Shown here: piece by piece, positions 32,304 to 38,423 of the stretch | Position numbering within the stretch: the first letter of the stretch is position 1 | How the letters are laid out: each line of letters opens with the position of its first letter | From: Pseudomonas sp. GM49 | GTDB taxonomy: Bacteria > Pseudomonadota > Gammaproteobacteria > Pseudomonadales > Pseudomonadaceae | Length of the DNA stretch: 38,423 nt | Direction: 5' to 3' | NCBI RefSeq assembly: GCF_000282355.1 | Contig: NZ_AKJL01000278.1 | Location: forward strand, 1-38,423 | Notes under the pieces: generated by a model | Databases searched by the model: none | Seen by the model: the letters and a program-made list of their open reading frames with translations, nothing else | Told to the model about the DNA's origin: nothing | Position numbers and translations under genes: made by a program

Positions 32304-34585
32304 CGGAATATAAACACTCGCTGGGCATGCTGGCGCTACTGGTCAGCAGCCCGCCAGACAAGCGAACGGTGTTTGGCCGCGCCCTGGATCAACTGGTCCA
32401 CGACGTAGAGGGACGTGGTGTCAGCGTACTGGCCTCGGAAAGCCTCACCGATGCCGCCTCGATCCTGCGTTCGGACCCCGCCATTCAATGCGTGCTCATC
32501 CGTTGGGAAATGGACACCAGCGAAGGCCACGCCGACTGCACCAAATTGCTGGTCAAGCTGCGCGAGCGCAACACCCGGGTGCCGGTGTTCCTGATCAGCG
32601 ACCGCACTACCGCGTCGAGTATTCCGTTGCTGGTCATGCAACACGCCGACGACTTCATCTGGCTGCCCGAGGACACCTCTCGTTTCCTCAGCGGGCGCAT
32701 CCTGGCGGCCATCGAACGCTATCGCCAGGCGGCCCTGCCGCCGATGTTCGGCGCACTGGTGAAGTTTGCCCGCAACTATGAATACTCGTGGCACACCCCC
32801 GGCCATGCCGGCGGCACGGCGTTCCTGAAGAGCACCGCGGGCCGGGCCTTCTACGAGTTCTTCGGCGAGAACCTGCTGCGTTCCGACCTGTCGATCTCGG
32901 TTGGCGAACTCGGTTCGCTGCTCGATCACAGCGGCCCTATCGGCCAGGGTGAACGCTATGCCGCCAAGGTCTTCGGCGCCCACCGCACTTACTACGTGAC
33001 CAACGGCTCGTCGATGTCCAACCGCGTCATCCTCATGGCCAGCGTCACGCGCAACCAGATCGCCCTGTGCGACCGCAATTGCCACAAGTCCGCCGAGCAT
33101 GCGATGACCCTTTCCGGGGCGATTCCGACCTACCTGGTGCCGACCCGCAACCGCTACGGCATCATCGGCCCGATCCTGCCGCAGACCCTGAGTGCCGAAG
33201 GCGTGAAAATCGCCATCGCCAACAACCCGCTGGTCAAGAGCGGCATCGATCCGACGCCCGTACACGCGATTGTCACCAACTCCACTTACGACGGCCTGAC
33301 CTACAACGTCACCCGCGTCGAAGAGCTGCTGGGCGAAAGCGTCGACCGTCTGCACTTCGACGAAGCCTGGTACGGTTATGCGCGCTTCAACCCGCTATAC
33401 AGCGGACGCCATGCCATGCACGGCAACCCGGCCGATCACGACAAATCCAAGCCGACCGTGTTCGCCACGCAGTCGACCCACAAGTTGCTGGCCGCCCTGT
33501 CCCAGGCCTCGATGATCCACGTGCGCGACGGCCGTAACCCGATCGAGCATGCACGCTTCAACGAGTCGTATATGATGCACGCCTCCACGTCGCCGAACTA
33601 CGCGATCATGGCGTCCTGCGACGTCAGCTCGGCAATGATGGAAGCGCCGAGCGGACAGATCCTCACCAACGAGTCGATCGAAGAAGCGATCAGCTTCCGC
33701 CAGGTTCTCTCGCGCATGCATAACGAAATGCTGAGCAAGGAAGACTGGTTCTTCACCTGCTGGCAACCACCGACCGTACAGGTTGGCGCAGCGACCGTGC
33801 CGTTCCATGAAGTCGACCCGGCTACGCTTAAAACCGATCCGAACTGCTGGGTCCTGCACCCGAACGCGGTATGGCACGGCTTCGGCGACATCGAAGATGG
33901 CTACTGCATGCTCGACCCGATCAAGGTCTCGGTGCTCAGCCCGGGCATGGGCGACGACGGCAACCTGCTCGCCAATGGCATCCCCGCCTGCGTAGTCACC
34001 GCGTACCTGGGGCGCCAGGGAATCGTGGTGGAGAAAACCACCGACTTCACCATCCTGTTCCTGTTCTCCATCGGTATCACCAAAGGCAAGTGGGGCACGC
34101 TGCTCAACGCCCTGCTCGACTTCAAGCGCGACTACGACGACAACGCCGAGCTGGAGCTGTGCCTGCCCGACCTGTACAACGCCAACCAGCAACGCTATGC
34201 CGGCATGGGCCTCAAGGATCTGGCCGACGAAATCTTCGCCGCCATGAAGAAACACAAGACCACCGCCAACATGTCCCAGGCCTTCGGCACCCTGCCAAAA
34301 GCCGAATTCAGCCCGGTGGAGGCCTACGAAAAACTGGTGCGCAACGACATCGAACTGGTGACCCTCAACGAAGCTGCCGGGCGCCTCGCCGCCACCGGTA
34401 TCGTGCCGTATCCACCTGGCATCCCGTTGCTTATGCCGGGTGAGAACGCAGGGCCTGCGGACGGTCCGTTGCTGGCGTACCTCAAGGCGCTGGAAGCGTT
34501 CGACAGATCCTTCCCCGGCTTCACCCATGACACCCACGGGATCGAAGTCGAGGACGGCGTTTATCGGATGCTGGTACTGAAATGA
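32300..34585 (+). CDS. Inducible-type Orn/Lys/Arg decarboxylase (fold type I)
   Basis: A 761-residue PLP enzyme of the large inducible basic amino acid decarboxylase family. An N-terminal receiver-like wing domain (about 1-130) precedes the PLP core, which begins near YSWHTPGHAGGTAFLKS. The Schiff-base lysine is K395 (TQSTHKLLAALSQAS), and HFDEAWYGYARF supplies the aspartate for the pyridine nitrogen. The C-terminal domain ends near PYPPGIPLLMPGE. It has a GGAGG ribosome-binding site inside the antiporter gene. P. aeruginosa LdcA is the kind of homologue expected, but several substrate-side residues differ, so I leave the substrate open. Likely roles are acid tolerance and polyamine production. 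Confidence 0.9.
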   Translation: MTEYKHSLGMLALLVSSPPDKRTVFGRALDQLVHDVEGRGVSVLASESLTDAASILRSDPAIQCVLIRWEMDTSEGHADCTKLLVKLRERNTRVPVFLISDRTTASSIPLLVMQHADDFIWLPEDTSRFLSGRILAAIERYRQAALPPMFGALVKFARNYEYSWHTPGHAGGTAFLKSTAGRAFYEFFGENLLRSDLSISVGELGSLLDHSGPIGQGERYAAKVFGAHRTYYVTNGSSMSNRVILMASVTRNQIALCDRNCHKSAEHAMTLSGAIPTYLVPTRNRYGIIGPILPQTLSAEGVKIAIANNPLVKSGIDPTPVHAIVTNSTYDGLTYNVTRVEELLGESVDRLHFDEAWYGYARFNPLYSGRHAMHGNPADHDKSKPTVFATQSTHKLLAALSQASMIHVRDGRNPIEHARFNESYMMHASTSPNYAIMASCDVSSAMMEAPSGQILTNESIEEAISFRQVLSRMHNEMLSKEDWFFTCWQPPTVQVGAATVPFHEVDPATLKTDPNCWVLHPNAVWHGFGDIEDGYCMLDPIKVSVLSPGMGDDGNLLANGIPACVVTAYLGRQGIVVEKTTDFTILFLFSIGITKGKWGTLLNALLDFKRDYDDNAELELCLPDLYNANQQRYAGMGLKDLADEIFAAMKKHKTTANMSQAFGTLPKAEFSPVEAYEKLVRNDIELVTLNEAAGRLAATGIVPYPPGIPLLMPGENAGPADGPLLAYLKALEAFDRSFPGFTHDTHGIEVEDGVYRMLVLK

Positions 34586-34610
34586 GGTAAGCGAGACTCA
34601 CCCTAAAACC

Positions 34611-34714
34611 TGTGGGAGCGAGCCTGCTCGCGATAGCGGACTGACATTCAGCAATGATGTCGACTGATACTCCGCCATCGTCGGATCGCCGCCCGGAGCA
34701 AGCTCGCTCCCACA
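34611..34714. repeat. Inverted REP pair, one arm degenerate
   Basis: A normal REP core at 34611-34633 faces a longer, altered copy at about 34678-34714 whose loop has gained some 14 bases (GGATCGCCGCCCGG region). The altered form is like the expanded copy at 100-144. Confidence 0.75.
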
Positions 34715-34781
34715 TTGCATTGCGTCTCCCCCTAAAATCCCTATGGGCAAACTCAATCACGGCGCTCTATGATTGATCCCC

Positions 34782-35183
34782 ATGACCACCACCACTGCGA
34801 TTCGCTCACCCTGCCCGCCCGGTGCCTGCGACTGCGGGCGTGACCCGTTGCTGGAAACACCGGGGGCGGACCTGCGCATTCTGTTTCTGACCCGCAACGA
34901 AGAAAAACGCCTGATCGAACGCTTGGAGAACCTGCAGAGCCTGAGCGATCTGGAGCACCTGCAACGGCGCATGTTCGAACAGTTGGGCATTCGCGTGGAC
35001 ATCGCCCCCGGCTTCAACGAAGTGCGCACCATGCGTGGCATCGGCATCCAGATCGGCGAACTGCCGGGGCTGTGCCGCAAGACCCGCGCCAATATCCCAG
35101 CCGCCATTCGCCGGGCCATGGAAAAGCGACCGGAGATTGCCTACGAGCTGCTCAATGCCAACGACCTGTTGCGTGACGCCTGA
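34782..35183 (+). CDS. Conserved-looking protein with an N-terminal CxxxxCxC motif
   Basis: A 133-residue cytosolic protein that I cannot assign to a named family. The N terminus has CPPGACDCGRD, which may bind a metal. The rest looks helical and charged (EEKRLIERLENLQSLSDLEH; RRAMEKRPEIAYELLNANDL). I use the ATG at 34782; a TTG at 34773 in the same frame is possible, and neither has a good Shine-Dalgarno. Its stop shares one base with the start of the HD-domain gene (TGATG), which suggests translational coupling and a joint function. Confidence 0.62.
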   Translation: MTTTTAIRSPCPPGACDCGRDPLLETPGADLRILFLTRNEEKRLIERLENLQSLSDLEHLQRRMFEQLGIRVDIAPGFNEVRTMRGIGIQIGELPGLCRKTRANIPAAIRRAMEKRPEIAYELLNANDLLRDA

Positions 35184-35722
35184 TGAAGCCCATTCTCGAT
35201 TTCCCCCTCACCGACAAGATTCTCACCTCGTTCGCACTGGCCATCGGTGCCGACCTGCAGGGCTACCGCAACCACATTTACCGGGTGCTGAATTTCCATA
35301 CCGCCCTCAACGGTGCCGAAGGCCTGCCCTCGGAGGCCGTACAAATCGCAGCGGCGTTTCATGACCTGGGCATCTGGACCGATGACACCCTTGACTACCT
35401 GCCCCCGTCCATTGCCCTGGCCACTGAGTACCTGGACAACCAGCAACGACCGGAACTGAAGGATGAAGTCAGCGCGTTGATACTTGAACATCACAAGCTG
35501 CGCCGCTATCGCGGCGCCTACGTCGACAGCGTCGAACCCTTCCGCCAGGCCGATCTGGTGGATGTGTCCCTGGGCCTGGTCCGTTTCGGCTTGCCCCGCC
35601 CCTTCATCAAAACCGTGCAGTCGGCCTTTCCCGATCATGGTTTTCACTCGATGCTGGTGAGGCTTTCAGCAAAGCAATTCATCCGCTCGCCGCTGCGGCC
35701 GCTGCCCATGTTTCGCTGGTGA
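35183..35722 (+). CDS. HD-domain phosphohydrolase-like protein
   Basis: A 179-residue HD-superfamily protein. Metal-binding candidates are the His residues in NHIYRVLNFH, the HD pair in AAAFHDLGIW and the later EHHKLRRYRG. Members hydrolyse phosphate esters or nucleotides; the substrate is unknown. It begins on the stop codon of the CxC protein. There is no signal peptide. Confidence 0.75.
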   Translation: MKPILDFPLTDKILTSFALAIGADLQGYRNHIYRVLNFHTALNGAEGLPSEAVQIAAAFHDLGIWTDDTLDYLPPSIALATEYLDNQQRPELKDEVSALILEHHKLRRYRGAYVDSVEPFRQADLVDVSLGLVRFGLPRPFIKTVQSAFPDHGFHSMLVRLSAKQFIRSPLRPLPMFRW

Positions 35723-35924
35723 AACAGGCGTCTGTTACCCCCTCGAAAATGCACCGGAACAGGATCAGCGGTCGTACATGAATCGCGGGGCACTGCTATG
35801 CCTTCCTTGGGAGATTTTGCCGCAAGCCAGCAGGACGGAGCTGGAAACCCAAGCGTGGCCACGGCCCCGGCGCCAGCCAGGTACGCGCAGAACACAGGTG
35901 CCAGTGCGCAACAGGAGGTGGCCG

Positions 35925-36203
35925 ATGTTATTCATCGTCAGTTGGACAATCAGCCCTGACAACCGTGATGCCGCAATCGCACGTTTTCTCAAGACCGGTG
36001 GCGCGCCGCCCGCAGGCGTCACCATGCACGGACGCTGGCACGCCGTAGGGAGTTCGGCCGGCTTCGGCATTGCCGAGGCGAGTGATTTGGTGCCGATTCA
36101 AAAGTGGGTGCTGGAGTGGAACGACCTGATGAGCATGGACGTGCACGCCGCATTGACCGATGAGCAAATCGCACCCTTGCTGGCCGCCACTGCCGGCCGG
36201 TAA
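35925..36203 (+). CDS. DUF3303-like protein
   Basis: A 92-residue protein: MLFIVSWTISPDNRDAAIAR followed by GVTMHGRWHAVGSSAGFGI, the DUF3303 pattern of a small dimeric alpha/beta-barrel-like fold. The ATG at 35925 has an excellent AGGAGGT seven bases upstream, which decides against the 49-residue-longer frame starting at 35778. The function is unknown. The 200 bp before it (35723-35924) contain no supported gene. Confidence 0.78.
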   Translation: MLFIVSWTISPDNRDAAIARFLKTGGAPPAGVTMHGRWHAVGSSAGFGIAEASDLVPIQKWVLEWNDLMSMDVHAALTDEQIAPLLAATAGR

Positions 36204-36213
36204 TGACGATGAA

Positions 36214-36236
36214 GGCGGCGAGTATCGCTCGCCGCC
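36214..36236. terminator. GC-rich hairpin after the DUF3303 gene
   Basis: GGCGGCGAG (36214-36222) and CTCGCCGCC (36228-36236) form a perfect 9-bp stem with a five-base loop ten bases after the stop codon. There is no T run, so termination would be weak or Rho-assisted. Confidence 0.45.
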
Positions 36237-36418
36237 CGATTCGACCGGCGCCTTTGCCGGTACGCCATTTCGGTGCAAGTGCCTGAAACGCTGACTTTCC
36301 GACTATTCAATACTGGATATTTCGCAATTCAAACCTACGCTCTTCGCGGGGGTTACGAATTTCAACGGCGGCTGGGGGCGCGTCTCTATGTACTAACGCA
36401 AGTACGCAGGAGCTCGAC

Positions 36419-38032
36419 ATGAACCGGACAACCTTATCCTCGATCTTCGCCATCCCCCTGTTGCTGCATGCAATGGCATTTCCTGGCCTGACCCTGGCCG
36501 CCGACAAAGCCCCCAACATCCTGGTGATCATGGGCGATGATATCGGCTGGTCGAATATCGGCGTCTACAACCAGGGCATGATGGCCGGCAGAACGCCCAA
36601 TCTCGACCAACTCGCGAATGAAGGCATGCGTTTTACCGACTACTACGCCGAAGCCAGCTGCACCGCCGGGCGCGCCAACTTCATCACCGGCGAACTGCCG
36701 ATTCGTACTGGCATGACCACTGTCGGCCAGGCGGGCTCGCCCGTAGGTATTCCCGCCGAAGCCGTCACCATCGCGACCGCCCTCAAGGCCATGGGGTATG
36801 CCACCGGCCAGTTCGGCAAAAACCACTTGGGCGACCTGAATCAGTTCCTGCCCACCGTCCACGGTTTCGACGAATTCTTCGGCTACCTCTATCACCTCGA
36901 CGCCATGGAAGACCCGGCGCACCCCAATTATCCGAAGGAACTGCTGGAAAGCGTCGGCCCACGCAACATGGTCCACAGCTGGGCCACCACCACCGATGAC
37001 GCCACCGTGATGCCGCGCTGGGGCAAGGTCGGCAAGCAGAAAATCGAAGACGCCGGCACGCTCTATCCGGACCGGATGAAAACCGTCGACGACGAGATTC
37101 GCGACAAGGCCTTCTCTTTCATCGACAAGGCCAAACAGGACAACAAACCGTTCTTCGTCTGGCTCAACCCGACCCGCATGCACATCGTCACGCACCTGTC
37201 CGACAAGTACCAGGCCATGCGCAACTCGGAGAATGGCTGGTCGGAACAGGAAGCCGGCATGGCGCAGCTCGATGACATCGTCGGCGACGTCCTGGCGAAG
37301 CTGAAAAAAGACGGCATGGACGACAACACCATCGTGATTTTCACCACCGACAACGGCGCGGAAAACTTCACCTGGCCCGATGGCGGCACGACGCCGTTCG
37401 CCATGGGCAAAGGCACGGTCATGGAAGGTGGCTTCCGGGCGCCGGCGATCATTCGCTGGCCGGGCAAGGTGCCAGCCAACCAGGTCGCCAACGGCATCAT
37501 GTCCGGCATGGACTGGTTCCCCACCCTGGTCGCGGCGGCGGGTAACCCGAACATCAAGACAGAGCTGCTCAAAGGCAAACAATTGGGCGACACCACCTAC
37601 AAAGTTCACCTGGACGGCTATGATCAAACTCCAATGATCACCGGAAAAGGTCCGTCGAACCGGCATGAAATCTTCTACTTTGGAGAGAGCGCCCTGGGTG
37701 CGATCCGCATCGATGACTTCAAGTACCGCTTCATCGATCAGCCCGGAGGCTGGCTGGGGGCCAAGGTCACGCTGGACATGCCGATCCTGACTAACCTGCG
37801 CCTCGATCCGTTCGAACGCGCCGGATGGCCGGAGAACATGGCGGCCAATGGTTCGCTGGAGTATTTCGAGTGGTTCAAATTCCAGTTCTGGCGTTATGTG
37901 TTTGTGCAACAACAAGTGGTCAAACTGGCCGAATCAGCCGTGGAGTTTCCGCCAATGCAGAAAGGTGCGAGCTTCAATCTTGAAGCGGTCAAGGCCAAGA
38001 TCGAAGCGGCCCGGGCGGCCATGGCCAAGTAA
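36419..38032 (+). CDS. Periplasmic arylsulfatase-family hydrolase
   Basis: A 537-residue type I sulfatase with a signal peptide (cleavage near TLAA, about residue 28). Metal ligands D40 and D41 are in VIMGDDIGWS and a further pair in TTDNGAE. The modified residue is C81 in SCTAGRANFITG. This core is CxAxR, with alanine where most type I sulfatases have proline, so conversion to formylglycine needs checking. AGGAG lies seven bases before the ATG. The C-terminal 100 residues (about 430-537) are longer than the core needs. It is followed by an outer-membrane channel gene, suggesting uptake or processing of a hydrophobic sulfate ester; phosphonate or phosphate ester hydrolysis is also possible. 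Confidence 0.87.
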   Translation: MNRTTLSSIFAIPLLLHAMAFPGLTLAADKAPNILVIMGDDIGWSNIGVYNQGMMAGRTPNLDQLANEGMRFTDYYAEASCTAGRANFITGELPIRTGMTTVGQAGSPVGIPAEAVTIATALKAMGYATGQFGKNHLGDLNQFLPTVHGFDEFFGYLYHLDAMEDPAHPNYPKELLESVGPRNMVHSWATTTDDATVMPRWGKVGKQKIEDAGTLYPDRMKTVDDEIRDKAFSFIDKAKQDNKPFFVWLNPTRMHIVTHLSDKYQAMRNSENGWSEQEAGMAQLDDIVGDVLAKLKKDGMDDNTIVIFTTDNGAENFTWPDGGTTPFAMGKGTVMEGGFRAPAIIRWPGKVPANQVANGIMSGMDWFPTLVAAAGNPNIKTELLKGKQLGDTTYKVHLDGYDQTPMITGKGPSNRHEIFYFGESALGAIRIDDFKYRFIDQPGGWLGAKVTLDMPILTNLRLDPFERAGWPENMAANGSLEYFEWFKFQFWRYVFVQQQVVKLAESAVEFPPMQKGASFNLEAVKAKIEAARAAMAK

Positions 38033-38045
38033 ACAGCCGAAACCA

Positions 38046-38069
38046 TGGGTGGCCGGCATAGGCCACCCA
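38046..38069. terminator. Hairpin between the arylsulfatase and porin genes
   Basis: TGGGTGGCC (38046-38054) and GGCCACCCA (38061-38069) form a perfect 9-bp stem with a six-base loop. No T run follows, so it may only reduce read-through or stabilise the upstream message. Confidence 0.45.
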
Positions 38070-38101
38070 CATTCGAAATGGACATTTGCCGAGGTAGTTA
38101 C

Positions 38102-38423
38102 ATGCGCACAAGCCCACTGGCCCTACCTGCCTGTACGCTACTTGCCCTGTGCTGCCAGCCAGCCTGGGCCGGCGGCATCATGCTTTACGAAGTCGGCACC
38201 GATAACACCGGGCTGGCCAACGCCGGTGCCGCTGCCCGTGCGCAAGGCCCCTCGACCATCGCCAGCAACCCCGCGGGCATGAGCTACCTGCCGGGCACGC
38301 AAATCACCGCCGGCTTGCAGGTTCTATACGGCGATTTGAGCTTCGACCGCGACGCCGGCACCAACACCCCGGGCAGCGGCAGTGGCAATGCCCTCGATCC
38401 GATTCCCGGTGGCAGCTTTTTCA
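38102..38423 (+). CDS. FadL/OmpP1-family outer-membrane channel, 5' part
   Basis: The first 107 codons of a protein that continues past the window. A signal peptide ends near PAWA (about residue 24). GGIMLYEVGTDNTGLANAGA and STIASNPAGMSYL follow, the N-terminal hatch signature of FadL/TodX transporters of hydrophobic compounds. GAGG lies seven bases before the ATG. It is 69 bp after the arylsulfatase and probably works with it. Confidence 0.82.
   Translation, partial: MRTSPLALPACTLLALCCQPAWAGGIMLYEVGTDNTGLANAGAAARAQGPSTIASNPAGMSYLPGTQITAGLQVLYGDLSFDRDAGTNTPGSGSGNALDPIPGGSFF

Overview
The window looks like a chromosomal stretch of a fluorescens-group Pseudomonas. The evidence is high GC content, REP elements of the type common in pseudomonads at most gene boundaries, and the family content (DUF3077, DUF3303, PhuUVW-type haem uptake, an iac cluster). 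I see no phage, insertion sequence, CRISPR array, tRNA or rRNA. These are inferences from reading the sequence; no search was run.

Layout. 1-5700: a REP array, a stand-alone PheS-like ligase on the minus strand, and a three-gene plus-strand operon (APC permease, class III aminotransferase-fold phospho-lyase, APH-type kinase) that looks like a phosphorylate-then-eliminate pathway for an amino alcohol or hydroxylysine. 5709-6011: a DUF3077 protein. 6484-17778: a full indole-3-acetic acid catabolic cluster (iacA-B-I-H-C-D-E-F on the minus strand, iacG separate), with an AraC-type regulator and a FixL/FixJ-like two-component system whose two genes sit at opposite ends of the cluster. 18130-20989: aauB-E-D-A, aromatic amine dehydrogenase with its maturation proteins, followed by a c-type cytochrome, a DUF4287 protein and a methyltransferase. 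22899-25187: metE. 25289-28298: a haem-uptake locus in which phuS and phuT are reduced to relics while the permease, ATPase and PhuW-like lipoprotein genes look intact. 28638-29754: a Sco1/PCuAC copper-delivery pair. Then ohr, a small periplasmic protein, an antiporter/basic amino acid decarboxylase operon, a CxC protein with an HD hydrolase, a DUF3303 protein, an arylsulfatase and the start of a FadL-like outer-membrane channel that runs off the window.

How the genes may work together. Aromatic amine dehydrogenase can oxidise tryptamine in the periplasm to indole-3-acetaldehyde. After aldehyde oxidation, for which no gene is seen here, this gives indole-3-acetate, the substrate of the iac enzymes, which lead to catechol. 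The adjacent blocks may therefore form a tryptamine/auxin catabolic island. The two divergent intergenic regions that carry the two-component genes share a 19-bp element (16 of 19 identical), the best candidate operator for the response regulator. The most notable other observations are the eroded phuS/phuT genes, the PheRS-like ligase of unknown substrate, and the kinase/phospho-lyase operon.
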